Assembly (NCBI GenBank): GCA_903825035.1
Contig: CAIJYV010000034.1
Span: 1-64,000, forward strand
Direction: 5' to 3'
Length of the DNA: 64,000 nucleotides
Source of the DNA: an uncultured Actinomycetes bacterium
GTDB taxonomy: Bacteria > Actinomycetota > Acidimicrobiia > Acidimicrobiales > RAAP-2
Shown here: piece by piece, positions 28,624-40,251 of the stretch
How positions within the stretch are numbered: position 1 is the stretch's first letter
Layout: each line of letters begins with the position of its first letter
Notes under the pieces: generated by a model
The model's input: the letters and a program-made list of their open reading frames with translations, nothing else
Told to the model about the DNA's origin: nothing
Databases searched by the model: none
Translations under genes and position numbers: made by a program

Positions 28624-29523
28624 CTATCCGCGGGGGTGGGACTTGGAATGAACCTGCTGGAGGCGAGATTTTGAGACGTGGGTATAGATCTGGGTGGTGG
28701 TGAGGCTCTCGTGGCCCAAGAGTTCTTGAACGACCCGCAGGTCCGCTCCCCCTTCGAGCAGATGGGTGGCGTAGGTGTGGCGAAGCGCGTGGGGGTGGAG
28801 ATGCCCCGAGCCCACCCGATGGTCAAGGATTCGACGAACGTCACGTGGCCCAAGAGGGCGGCCTCGTCGATTGAGGAAAAGTACCGATTCATCGGTACCA
28901 GGTGCATGGACTTGCGGTCGACCTTGCTCGATCCAGCGCTGCACCGCGGCCATGGCCGTGGGGTGAAGCGGCACCATGCGTTCTTTATTTCCCTTACCCA
29001 AGACGCGCAAGGTATTAGCGCCAAAGTCCACTCGCGCAAAGCTCAACCCACAGAGCTCGGATACTCGCAACCCCGCGCCGTACAAGACCTCACAGACCGC
29101 CCGGTCGAGCAGGTCGAAGGGCTCTTGTCCCCAGTCGGAGTCGAGCAAGGTGTCGAGCTGTTCGCGTACCGCCAACTGGGGCAGTTTGGATTCGGGTTTG
29201 GGCGCACCGACTCGGCTGGCCGGCGAGGCCTTGAGATACCCGCGATCAACGAGGAAATCGAAATAGGCCCGCACCGCCGCGCGACGCCGTGAGATTGAAC
29301 TGCGCTGATCACCGCGCTCGGTCATCAAGGCGAGGTACGAGCGCACGAGCGCCAAGTCCACCTTGGCGGGCTTAGTGGCACGATGCTCAATTGCGAAGTC
29401 AACAAAGGCCAGGGCGTCACCCAAATAGGCGCGGCGGGTGGCGGGCGATCTATTGCTCGCCACTAGTGACTCGGCGTATTCGTCGAGTTTCCACGGGGCT
29501 GGTCTCGAGGGTAATTCCGACAT
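28624..29523 (-). CDS. tyrosine recombinase XerC/XerD family
   Basis: 299 aa; SAM-like N-terminus, catalytic HPHALRHTYATHLLEGGADLRVVQELLGHESLTTTQIYTHVS. Confidence 0.92.
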   Translation of the reverse strand: MSELPSRPAPWKLDEYAESLVASNRSPATRRAYLGDALAFVDFAIEHRATKPAKVDLALVRSYLALMTERGDQRSSISRRRAAVRAYFDFLVDRGYLKASPASRVGAPKPESKLPQLAVREQLDTLLDSDWGQEPFDLLDRAVCEVLYGAGLRVSELCGLSFARVDFGANTLRVLGKGNKERMVPLHPTAMAAVQRWIEQGRPQVHAPGTDESVLFLNRRGRPLGPRDVRRILDHRVGSGHLHPHALRHTYATHLLEGGADLRVVQELLGHESLTTTQIYTHVSKSRLQQVHSKSHPRG

Positions 29524-29578
29524 GGTCAGAGCCTAGTTATCCCCCTTTCCTTACGAGCGCCTTACTAACCTCAAGTAC

Positions 29579-30133
29579 ATGGACTCAACGGCACTAGGCG
29601 TCGGGGTCACCTCTCGAGATGAAGCGCAGCGGCTGCGTCCGCTCGTACCCGAAGGGGTGTCACTCGTTGTAATGAGCGAGACCACCCGAGAGCTTGACCT
29701 GGTGGTGCAATTCCACGACGACGAGGGGGTTATTCCCAGCGATTACGCCAAAGTGCCGCTAATCAAACTTCGTCGAGACGAGCACTCCTACCAAGCCTTG
29801 ATGGCCATGATTGTCGCCCTCCAAGAGTTGTGGCGACTGGGGCTCGCCGATCGAAGCGGCTTTAACTCAGCCGAGTCCACGTTCTTGCGCGACGACGGGG
29901 TGGCGGCTACTTTGACCAAGGTCGAGGCCAAGATTCTTTCGGTGCTCTTTGATAAGCGTGGTCGACTCATTGAACGTGAAGTGATCCAAGAAGCCTTATG
30001 GCAAGAGGTCTCCGAAGCCACTTCGATGCGCCTTGACGTTCACGTTCGACGGTTACGTGAAAAGATTGAGCTCGACCCCTCCCAGCCGACCCACCTCGTG
30101 ACCTTGCGAAGTCGGGGCTATCGCCTGATCTAG
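29579..30133 (+). CDS. orphan OmpR/PhoB-type winged-helix regulator with degenerate N-terminal domain
   Basis: 184 aa; C-terminal LTKVEAKILSVLFDKRGRLIEREVIQEALWQ...RLDVHVRRLREKIELDPSQPTHLVTLRSRGYRLI. The N-terminal ~90 aa lack an obvious receiver DD/D/K pattern. Confidence 0.85.
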   Translation: MDSTALGVGVTSRDEAQRLRPLVPEGVSLVVMSETTRELDLVVQFHDDEGVIPSDYAKVPLIKLRRDEHSYQALMAMIVALQELWRLGLADRSGFNSAESTFLRDDGVAATLTKVEAKILSVLFDKRGRLIEREVIQEALWQEVSEATSMRLDVHVRRLREKIELDPSQPTHLVTLRSRGYRLI

Positions 30134-30483
30134 CGAGTGGCGGCTCTACGAGTTGCGGGCGCGGTGCTCCACAGGTGCTCGAGGTCGTAGTAATCACGAG
30201 CTAATTCGTCAAAGACGTGGACAATGACATCGCCATAGTCGAGCGCCACCCACTCACCCGCCGATAGGCCCTCAACACGAAGGGGCTTCCCGCAACCAGC
30301 CAGTTCCACGAGCCGTTCGACCTCATCGGCAATGGCGCGCACCTGACGGTCATTGCGCCCCACGCAGACTACGTAGGCGTCGAGGCTCTCATTGAGTTCA
30401 CTGACGTCAAGAACGACCGTGTCCACACTTAGTTTCTCCTCAGCCGCGGTGACCGCAGCCTCGAGGAGGTTCTGCAAGAACAA
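30130..30483 (-). CDS. rsfS: ribosome silencing factor RsfS
   Basis: 117 aa; DTVVLDVSELNESLDAYVVCVGRNDRQVRAIADEVE...WVALDYGDVIVHVFDELARDYYDLEHLW. Confidence 0.93.
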   Translation of the reverse strand: MFLQNLLEAAVTAAEEKLSVDTVVLDVSELNESLDAYVVCVGRNDRQVRAIADEVERLVELAGCGKPLRVEGLSAGEWVALDYGDVIVHVFDELARDYYDLEHLWSTAPATRRAATR

Positions 30484-30524
30484 ATCCGACCTCCCCGCAG
30501 GGACAATCGAGAGTGGGAGCTCGC

Positions 30525-30695
30525 TCAGCGGCCCGCTCCGAGTACTACTACCGCTACGAGAAAGGGCACCCCCATGGCGAGAAGGGCAATCACTGCACTT
30601 TGGGTTTTGCTCAGCGCACGCACCGGGCGAGGTGAATCAACCACGTGTAGCGCCGGGCGCTTGGGGTGGGATTGACTGTATGCGTGAAGGGCCAT
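30525..30695 (-). CDS. 56-aa single-TM small protein (not in ORF track)
   Basis: ATG 30695 to TGA 30525: MALHAYSQSHPKRPALHVVDSPRPVRALSKTQSAVIALLAMGVPFLVAVVVLGAGR. Clean hydrophobic C-terminal segment; same strand as, and between, nadD and rsfS. Confidence 0.6.
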   Translation of the reverse strand: MALHAYSQSHPKRPALHVVDSPRPVRALSKTQSAVIALLAMGVPFLVAVVVLGAGR

Positions 30696-30705
30696 TAGTT
30701 AAATG

Positions 30706-31275
30706 TTACCGAGCGGTTGCACGGTAGAGCGGAATCACCGATTCCGGCAGAAATTTCCCTAATTCATTGGGTTCTAGCGTACCGAGGCGGATAAAACTAC
30801 TCGAGAGATCTACTGGATCCATCGGAATTTCGTACCAATTCCAGCCTTGCGGATATTCAGCCTTTTCCCCCGGGCGAGGGACGATTCCCACCGAGACCAA
30901 CTCGGCCAACAACTCGGCCTCGTGCCAACCGGGCAGGGTTGGAGCGAGGTCAGCTCCCATGATGAGGTCTATCGAACCGGCTTCGGGGCCGAGTTGGCGA
31001 ACGGTATCGATGGTGTAGCTAGGTCCTACGCGATCAATCTCGATTCTTGAAACTTCGACCTTCGCCAAGTGCCCAAAGGCCGCTTCGGCCATCGCCAAGC
31101 GGTGCGCCGCGGGTGAAACCAGATGCTCGGCGCTCTTGCGATACGGGTCGCCGGCGACGGTAACGAGGATGCGGTCAAATCGTTCGGTGGCGAGTGCGGC
31201 TACGAGTGCGGCCACGTGACCTAAGTGGGGCGGATCAAAGGTGCCCCCGAAGAGACCGAGTCGGCTGCGCTGCAC
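30706..31275 (-). CDS. nadD: nicotinate-nucleotide adenylyltransferase
   Basis: 189 aa; RLGLFGGTFDPPHLGHVAAL; SSSFIR near the C-terminus. Confidence 0.94.
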   Translation of the reverse strand: MQRSRLGLFGGTFDPPHLGHVAALVAALATERFDRILVTVAGDPYRKSAEHLVSPAAHRLAMAEAAFGHLAKVEVSRIEIDRVGPSYTIDTVRQLGPEAGSIDLIMGADLAPTLPGWHEAELLAELVSVGIVPRPGEKAEYPQGWNWYEIPMDPVDLSSSFIRLGTLEPNELGKFLPESVIPLYRATAR

Positions 31276-31293
31276 CCCTACAGCCTAGGTCGA

Positions 31294-31323
31294 TTGGCTC
31301 AACCAGTACGAAACCCTTACGAT
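31294..31323 (+). promoter_or_regulatory. promoter for class II DAHP synthase, predicted leaderless
   Basis: TTGGCT-N18-TACGAT followed by 6 nt and ATG (31330). Confidence 0.6.
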
Positions 31324-31329
31324 AGATAG

Positions 31330-32712
31330 ATGAGCACCTCGACACCAAATTGGTCAAAAAGGTCTTGGCGAAGCAAAAATCTCCTGCAAAGCCCCACTTG
31401 GCCCGACGCTGATCACCTCGGCCGTGTCGAGCAAGAACTAGCCGCCAAACCACCGCTGGTTTTCGCCGGCGAGGCTCGAAACCTTCGCGCTCACCTCGCC
31501 ACCGCCAGTCAGGGTCAGGCCTTTGTCCTCCAAGCGGGTGACTGTGCGGAGTCCTTCGACGAATCCTCCGCTGACGCGATTCGCGACAAGCTAAAGGTCA
31601 TTTTGCAAATGAGTGTTGTGCTCACCTTCGCCGCAGGGGTGCCGGTAGTGAAAATTGGTCGCATCGCGGGGCAATTTGCCAAACCTCGCAGTGAGGACTT
31701 TGAAGAAATCGATGGCGTTCGCCTCCCTTCCTTTCGCGGCCACAACATCAACTCCGAAGAGTTCACCGCCGAGGCTCGCCAGCCCGACCCCGAGCGATTG
31801 CTCGCGGCCTACCACCAAAGTGTGTCAACCCTCAACCTCCTTCGCGCCTTTACCACCGGAGGCTTCGCCTCGTTGAATAACGTCCACAAGTGGAACCAAG
31901 AATTCGTTGCCAACTCTATCGAGGGCAAGCGTTACGAGGTGATTGCCGACGACATTGAACGCGCCCTCTCATTCATGCGAGCCTGCGGCATCAACTTGGC
32001 CGCCGATCCGACCTTGCAGGCAGTGGACTTCTACACCAGTCACGAAGCACTCATTCTCCCCTACGAAGAGGCGCTCACCCGTCAAGATTCCCTCACCGGC
32101 GAATGGTACGACTGCTCAGCGCACATGTTGTGGATTGGCGAAAGAACCCGTCAACTCGATGGTGCACACGTAGAGTTCCTGCGCGGCGTTGGAAATCCGA
32201 TTGGACTGAAGGTCGGCCCGACGATGAGCCCCGATGAACTTCTCGCTTTGTGTGAAGTCTTAAACCCCGAGAATGTTCCTGGTCGACTGACACTCATTTC
32301 GCGAATGGGTGCCGCCAGGATTAATGAAGCACTTCCTGGCTTGGTAGAACTCACCAAGCGCGAAGGCCGGAGTGAACTCTGGACCATTGACCCCATGCAC
32401 GGTAATACCTACAAGGCGAGCAACGGTGTGAAGACTCGTCAGTTCGAAGAGGTCATGCTCGAAACCTCTCGATTCTTTGACATCCACGAGCGTCTCGGCA
32501 CCTGGCCCGGAGGCATCCACGTCGAACTCACCGGTGGAAACGTCACCGAGTGCCTAGGTGGCACGACCGTGGCGACTGAGGCCGACCTCGCGCACAACTA
32601 CACATCGATTTGTGATCCACGTTTGAACGGAACCCAATCATTAGATCTGGCTTTTGAGGTTGGCGAAAAGTTGCAGCGCTACGACGCTGGCAAGGGTGCT
32701 AAGTCGTTGTAA
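31330..32712 (+). CDS. class II 3-deoxy-7-phosphoheptulonate synthase
   Basis: 460 aa; [30 protein letters not shown]-like [26 protein letters not shown]; plant-type class II DAHPS. Confidence 0.95.
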   Translation: MSTSTPNWSKRSWRSKNLLQSPTWPDADHLGRVEQELAAKPPLVFAGEARNLRAHLATASQGQAFVLQAGDCAESFDESSADAIRDKLKVILQMSVVLTFAAGVPVVKIGRIAGQFAKPRSEDFEEIDGVRLPSFRGHNINSEEFTAEARQPDPERLLAAYHQSVSTLNLLRAFTTGGFASLNNVHKWNQEFVANSIEGKRYEVIADDIERALSFMRACGINLAADPTLQAVDFYTSHEALILPYEEALTRQDSLTGEWYDCSAHMLWIGERTRQLDGAHVEFLRGVGNPIGLKVGPTMSPDELLALCEVLNPENVPGRLTLISRMGAARINEALPGLVELTKREGRSELWTIDPMHGNTYKASNGVKTRQFEEVMLETSRFFDIHERLGTWPGGIHVELTGGNVTECLGGTTVATEADLAHNYTSICDPRLNGTQSLDLAFEVGEKLQRYDAGKGAKSL

Positions 32713-33365
32713 CGCAGCAGCCGATTTCTGTCGACGCCAAATTCAACTTCAGTCATCGAGCAGTTCTCAATTCTGGGCATCAGTCGCTCGCCCGCACGAA
32801 CCCCCCAGAGATACTTCAGCACTTGTTCAATGAAGCCGCCGTGGGTCACCAGCACTATTTGTTCATGGGGGTGGCGCTTGATTAGCTTCTCAAGTGCCAC
32901 CACGCTTCGAGAGTGAAAGCCAACTAAGGATTCTCCGCCCGGTGCGTTCAGCGCTGTAGGGTCTTCATCCCAGTTGACCGCGCCGAATCGAGCGACAAAT
33001 TCTGGCCACGTGAGACCATCACCCTCGCCCACTGAAATTTCGGCGATGCCCGGCTCTTCTTGTAGCTCAAGTCCTTCACGAAGTCCGCTCGAAATAATGT
33101 GCGCTGTTTCACGCGCCCGCGGGAGGTCCGAGCAGTACAGTGCGGTCGCGCCGTGAAGCTCTTGACTGGCGGCGAGTCGACTGGCCAATGCTCGGGCTTG
33201 GGCCTGGCCCCGTTGGGTAAGGCCCCCATCTCCAATGGGTCCACCGGCCACGCCTACGGCGTTGGCGCGAGATTCCCCGTGGCGAATCATAAGCAGGCGC
33301 GATCCCGTGGGAACCGGACCGCGTTGGCGAAATCCAACTGGGGGCAGTAGTTGCTCTTCATTCAT
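32679..33365 (-). CDS. histidine phosphatase family protein
   Basis: 228 aa; [43 protein letters not shown]. Confidence 0.9.
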   Translation of the reverse strand: MNEEQLLPPVGFRQRGPVPTGSRLLMIRHGESRANAVGVAGGPIGDGGLTQRGQAQARALASRLAASQELHGATALYCSDLPRARETAHIISSGLREGLELQEEPGIAEISVGEGDGLTWPEFVARFGAVNWDEDPTALNAPGGESLVGFHSRSVVALEKLIKRHPHEQIVLVTHGGFIEQVLKYLWGVRAGERLMPRIENCSMTEVEFGVDRNRLLRYNDLAPLPAS

Positions 33366-33437
33366 AACAATCTCCCTACAAAGTTGTCTGGCTTTTTAGT
33401 GTCCCATTCACACTGGTTGGTGGTGAAACAGTGGTAG

Positions 33438-35868
<2,431 letters not shown>

Positions 35869-35896
35869 CTAAATCGCCCACCTTGAAACGATTTCT

Positions 35897-37258
35897 TTAG
35901 CCAATTAGGCGGTCAACCGCTTCATCAAACATCCTCTGATGAGCGGCCACGTGTGCCTCTGTCGTGGCGGGGCACATGAGAGCCATGTTGTGAAAAGGAG
36001 TAATAAGCACTCCTCGATTGATGCCAAAGAGATGGAGATAGTTCTCGAGCTCCTCGTCAGCTGCCCCCACCGATTCCCCGCCATTCTTCGGCGCAGGGTT
36101 GGCGAATCGGTATTCCGCGCGAGTACCTAACTGCGAGACCGACCAGGGAAGGTCCGCTCGTGCAATCGTCGCGCGCATGCCATCGGCGAAGGTGGTGGCG
36201 AGTTGCTCCATCCGTGGAAACTGGTCGTCCGTTAAGACCTCGCCGAGTACCGCCCGCATAGCCGCCATCGACAGGGCGTTACCCGACAGGGTTCCGCCCA
36301 CGCCACCCACGTCCACAATGTCGGCGCCAGACTTGACGGCCTCTTGAACTCGCGCCGCGAGGTCGGTGCTCAAGCCGTACGCGCCGCAGGGCACCCCGCC
36401 ACCCAAGGACTTACCAATGGTGATCGCGTCGGGACGCAAGTTTCGACGCCTGGTTGATCCTCCGGGTCCCTCGGAAAAGGTATGCGTTTCATCGATGATC
36501 AGCAATGTCGCGTATTTGTCGCACAATTCGCGTACGCCCTCTAAGAAACCGGGCTCGGGCAAAACAATCCCAATGTTGGTCATCGCGGGCTCGGTTAACA
36601 CAGCCGCTACATCCCCGTGAGCGAGCTCACGCTCGAGTCCCACCAAGTCATTGAATTCACACACTCGAGTGGTGGTCGAGGGGTCAACCGCTGGTGCCAC
36701 ATTTCCCGGCCGAGATTTGGCCTGACCGTGGTCGTTGACCACAAAGGTCTCGTCGACGGAACCGTGGTAACTGTAGCTAAAGACCAAGATTTTGGGGCGT
36801 TTGGTCACTAGGCGCACGAGGCGCAGCAACCAGCGATTGGCGTCGGTCGCCGAGAGCGAAAAAGACCACTGGGAGAGGCCAAAGCGACGCGTCAATTCGG
36901 CTCCGACCCACTCAGCGTCCTCGTTGGGCATCATGGTGGTAATTCCGCCGTCAACCCCGACGCGTTGCTGGAGAGCTCGAACGAGGGGCTCTGGGGAGTG
37001 TCCGGCGAAGGCACCGGTATCTCCCAAGGCGAAGTCAATCAATTCGTGGTTGTCGAGATCGGTAATGATCGCACCGTGGGCACTCTTAAAGCCCAAGGGG
37101 AATCCACCGGCCCACTTGTTCATCCAAGTCATGGGAACCCGAGCAAACAGGTGGTTGGCGTGTTCGTGGAGCGACTTTGAAGCGGGGTGCTCGACTTCGT
37201 ATCGAGTTGTCTCTTCGGCGAGTAACGAGGTCAATTTTTCACGGTTTACGCTGTTCAT
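35897..37258 (-). CDS. class III aminotransferase (glutamate-1-semialdehyde aminomutase-like)
   Basis: PLP fold: DFALGDTGAFAGHSPEPLVRAL, LLIIDETHTFSEGPGG, DAITIGKSLGGGVPCGAYG. Start at 37258 (MNSVNREKL) preferred. Confidence 0.85.
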   Translation of the reverse strand: MNSVNREKLTSLLAEETTRYEVEHPASKSLHEHANHLFARVPMTWMNKWAGGFPLGFKSAHGAIITDLDNHELIDFALGDTGAFAGHSPEPLVRALQQRVGVDGGITTMMPNEDAEWVGAELTRRFGLSQWSFSLSATDANRWLLRLVRLVTKRPKILVFSYSYHGSVDETFVVNDHGQAKSRPGNVAPAVDPSTTTRVCEFNDLVGLERELAHGDVAAVLTEPAMTNIGIVLPEPGFLEGVRELCDKYATLLIIDETHTFSEGPGGSTRRRNLRPDAITIGKSLGGGVPCGAYGLSTDLAARVQEAVKSGADIVDVGGVGGTLSGNALSMAAMRAVLGEVLTDDQFPRMEQLATTFADGMRATIARADLPWSVSQLGTRAEYRFANPAPKNGGESVGAADEELENYLHLFGINRGVLITPFHNMALMCPATTEAHVAAHQRMFDEAVDRLIG

Positions 37259-37404
37259 GCCCTCAATCGTAGGGTTTTTCTTGACAAAAATCAGTTTGGT
37301 GAAATATCTCTTCATCAGGAGTTTTAGGAAGTCCTTGGCAAAGCGTTCGGAAAAAGTGGCTGGAAATGCCAATTTTTAGGGCTTTTGGCGATAAAGATGG
37401 ACGA

Positions 37405-37424
37405 GTTCGAGGAATTCCCCGAAC
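37405..37424. promoter_or_regulatory. 20-bp imperfect palindrome upstream of HU gene
   Basis: GTTCGAGGAATTCCCCGAAC; 18/20 palindromic. Confidence 0.4.
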
Positions 37425-37451
37425 TACACGAGTTATAAAAGGAGTCGACCG

Positions 37452-37733
37452 ATGAACAAGAGCGAATTGGTAGATGCAATCGCCGCTGAGAGCGGTGCCG
37501 CAAAGAACACGGTCGGAGATGTACTTCGTGCATTCGAAGACGTAATCGTCAAGAACGTCGTTGCTGGCGAAAAGGTTGTTTTGGCTGGATTCTTGAGCTT
37601 TGAGCGCGTTGAGCGCAAGGCTCGCACCGCCCGCAACCCACAGACCGGCGAGCCAATCCAGGTTGCCGCGTCACGCGCACCAAAGGTTTCCATTGGCTCA
37701 ACCTTCAAGAAGGCAGTCAAGGGCGTTAAGTAG
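37452..37733 (+). CDS. HU-family DNA-binding protein
   Basis: 93 aa; MNKSELVDAIAAESGAAKN...VLAGFLSFERVERKARTARNPQTGEPI. Confidence 0.95.
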   Translation: MNKSELVDAIAAESGAAKNTVGDVLRAFEDVIVKNVVAGEKVVLAGFLSFERVERKARTARNPQTGEPIQVAASRAPKVSIGSTFKKAVKGVK

Positions 37734-37750
37734 TCCTTTGCGTTTCAAAG

Positions 37751-37786
37751 AAAAAACCCCCGGGCGTCAAGCCCGGGGGTTTTTTC
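37751..37786. terminator. bidirectional intrinsic terminator between HU and rpmA
   Basis: AAAAAACCCCCGGGC-GTCAA-GCCCGGGGGTTTTTT; 9-bp GC stem with T tracts on both sides. Confidence 0.95.
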
Positions 37787-37800
37787 TATAGGAGAAAAGC

Positions 37801-38049
37801 TTAGTTAACGACGTCAACGAGCTTTCGACCGCCGCGGAAGCCGAACTTTACAGTTCCCTCTGCGACTGCGAACAAGGTGTCATCACGGCCCTTTTCAACG
37901 TTTTTGCCGGGGTGGAACTTGGTTCCGCGCTGGCGAACGATGATCGAACCTACTTTTACGACGGTGCCGTCAAATACCTTGACACCGAGGCGTTGGGCAT
38001 TGGAATCGCGGCCGTTCCTGGTAGAACCGCCACCTTTAGTCTTTGACAT
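37801..38049 (-). CDS. rpmA: 50S ribosomal protein L27
   Basis: 82 aa; [24 protein letters not shown]...[21 protein letters not shown]. Confidence 0.97.
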   Translation of the reverse strand: MSKTKGGGSTRNGRDSNAQRLGVKVFDGTVVKVGSIIVRQRGTKFHPGKNVEKGRDDTLFAVAEGTVKFGFRGGRKLVDVVN

Positions 38050-38058
38050 AGAGCTTCC

Positions 38059-38367
38059 TTACTTAGCTGAAATCTTGGTGATTTCAACGGTCGAATAGTG
38101 CTGACGATGGCCCCAGCGGCGACGCTGGATGGCCTTGGCCTTGTAGGTCAAACCGCGGATTTTGGGGCCCAACTCCTCACCCAAAAGCTTGGCCGTTACG
38201 GTGGCGCCCTTGAGGGCTGGACCGGCAACGACATCGGTGTTGTCTACAAGCAATACTGGCTCAAAGGTAATGGTTGAGCCGACCTCTTCGCGGCGCAAGT
38301 CGACGCGGACCACTTGGCCCTCTTCAACGCGCTGCTGGGAAGTTCCTGTTCGAATTACGGCGTACAT
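38059..38367 (-). CDS. rplU: 50S ribosomal protein L21
   Basis: 102 aa; MYAVIRTGTSQQRVEEGQVVRVDLR...YKAKAIQRRRWGHRQHYSTVEITKI. Confidence 0.96.
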   Translation of the reverse strand: MYAVIRTGTSQQRVEEGQVVRVDLRREEVGSTITFEPVLLVDNTDVVAGPALKGATVTAKLLGEELGPKIRGLTYKAKAIQRRRWGHRQHYSTVEITKISAK

Positions 38368-38376
38368 AGTTTGACA

Positions 38377-38404
38377 ATGATAGCCGATTTCTGCGGGGTG
38401 CCAA
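38377..38404 (-). promoter_or_regulatory. promoter for rplU-rpmA
   Basis: Minus strand TTGGCA-N16-TATCAT, 9 nt before the rplU ATG. Confidence 0.6.
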
Positions 38405-38414
38405 TCATTTGGAA

Positions 38415-40004
38415 TTAGAGTCCCGTTGCGACGACGAACCCTCGCCCGTCACAGACGGCGCAGACGCTCGAGACGGACTCCAAAAGCCCCTCATTCACGC
38501 GCTTTCGGGTCATTTCCACGAGTCCGAGCTCTGAGATGTCAAAGACCTGGGTGCGGGTCTTATCGCGACTCAGGGCGTTTCGCAGGGCTGAGGCCACCGC
38601 TTCACGGTTACCCTTAATTTCCATGTCAATGAAGTCAATGACGATGATGCCACCAATGTCTCGCAAGCGAAGCTGACGAGCCACCTCCTCGGCGGCCTCC
38701 AAGTTGTTTCGGAACACGGTCTCTTCGAGGTTGTTCGTTCCCACGTTCTTGCCGGTATTTACGTCCACCACGGTCAAGGCTTCGGTTCGCTCGATAATCA
38801 ATGATCCGCCCGAGGGCAAGAAGACCTTGCGGTCCAGTGCTCGGTGGAGTTGTTCGTGAACGAAGTACCGCTCGAAGAGGGGAAGCTCTTCGGTACCTCG
38901 GTCGTAGTATTCGATGCGATCAGCGAGTTCTGGGTTGACGGCCATGACGTACTCGCGAACCTTCTCGTATAGACCCTTGTCGTCGATGATGACGCCGCGA
39001 TAGTCGTCGTTTAGTTCTTCACGCAATACACGGACCGCTAAATCGAGGTCTCGGTAAATCAGCCGTGGCTGGTTGGATTTGGCCACTTCGGTTTCAATGG
39101 CCGCCCACTTCTCGGCCAATGAAGTCACGTCACGAGCGAGATCTTCGGCGGAAACACCTTCAGCCGCCGTACGGATGATGATGCCGTGCTTTTCGGGCTT
39201 TACCTCGTCAATGATGCGCCGCAAACGGCGGCGTTCGCCATCGGGCAAACGCTTCGAAATTCCGATAGTGCTTGAATTTGGTACCAGGACTGCGAAGCGT
39301 CCAGGTAGGGAGACCTCTTGAGTTAAGCGAGCACCCTTGGCGCCAATGGCGTTTTTGGTGACCTGGCAGATGATCGTCTGGCCCGACTTGATCAACTCTT
39401 CAATCTTGGCGTCCGACTTGGGCGAAGGGGTTTCGGCGTCTTCGTCTTGACGATGAATGTCGGCGCGATAGAGAACAGCATTCTTCGGGATTCCAATGTC
39501 GACGAAGGCCAACTCCATACCGGGTAGGACATTTTGAATGCGCCCGACATAGATATTGCCGTCAATCTGCGAGACCTCGTCGGCAGCTTTGGCAACGGTG
39601 TACTCCACCATTGAACGTCCCTCGAGAGTGGCGATGTGGGTGGCGTCTTTGGTGGTGTGAACACACATCAAGTAACGGCCCTGGGCGCGAGTCTTTCGCT
39701 CTCCCCCACGACGGCGACGCGAAGATCGGTTGGTGTCACTCTTGTCGTTGCGCTGGGCGGCGTCGGGGGCTGAAGCCTCTACTGGAGCGTCAGTTCGGCG
39801 CTGGGGGTTGTTCTGCCCGCCTTGACCTTGTCCACTCGGGCGACCTTTCCCACCGCGACGGCGCCGGTTTCGGTTGTTGCTGCCCTGGCCGCTGGCGCCA
39901 CCATTGCCGGCTGGCGCGGGGCTGGGGCGAGTATCACCTTGCGGTGCGGGCCTCGTGTCGCCAATTCGAGGGGCGGAAGATTGGGGGTTGGTTTCGTCGC
40001 TCAC
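38415..40004 (-). CDS. ribonuclease E/G family
   Basis: 529 aa; VGRIQNVLPGMELAFVDIGIPKNAVLY, IIERTEALTVVDVNTGKNVG, IIVIDFIDMEIKGNREAV; basic/Gly-rich N-terminus. Confidence 0.95.
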   Translation of the reverse strand: MSDETNPQSSAPRIGDTRPAPQGDTRPSPAPAGNGGASGQGSNNRNRRRRGGKGRPSGQGQGGQNNPQRRTDAPVEASAPDAAQRNDKSDTNRSSRRRRGGERKTRAQGRYLMCVHTTKDATHIATLEGRSMVEYTVAKAADEVSQIDGNIYVGRIQNVLPGMELAFVDIGIPKNAVLYRADIHRQDEDAETPSPKSDAKIEELIKSGQTIICQVTKNAIGAKGARLTQEVSLPGRFAVLVPNSSTIGISKRLPDGERRRLRRIIDEVKPEKHGIIIRTAAEGVSAEDLARDVTSLAEKWAAIETEVAKSNQPRLIYRDLDLAVRVLREELNDDYRGVIIDDKGLYEKVREYVMAVNPELADRIEYYDRGTEELPLFERYFVHEQLHRALDRKVFLPSGGSLIIERTEALTVVDVNTGKNVGTNNLEETVFRNNLEAAEEVARQLRLRDIGGIIVIDFIDMEIKGNREAVASALRNALSRDKTRTQVFDISELGLVEMTRKRVNEGLLESVSSVCAVCDGRGFVVATGL

Positions 40005-40251
40005 GACAAATACTCCTTGAGTTCAGTGGGCGATCGGCAGCGCCGATCACGGGCGTCACGGTGCGTGACAAGTTCTTTGCTGGGGTGACGCTAGGTACCA
40101 CGCGTGAGGCGTCTTTGGTACTTGCCAACATCTTCGTCCTTACTGCGGGAGAGTTCGCACATTCGGGCAAACTCAAAGCGTCCTTTTGTGCTCAGCTTCG
40201 AGCACCCAACAAATCTATTGTACTGCCTGAGTCGACTCGCCTTCCGGTTCC

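Noticed and set aside
28624-29523. Tyrosine recombinase as evidence of a mobile element
   Set aside because: XerC/D-like protein in conserved position beside rpsB; no cargo or direct repeats.
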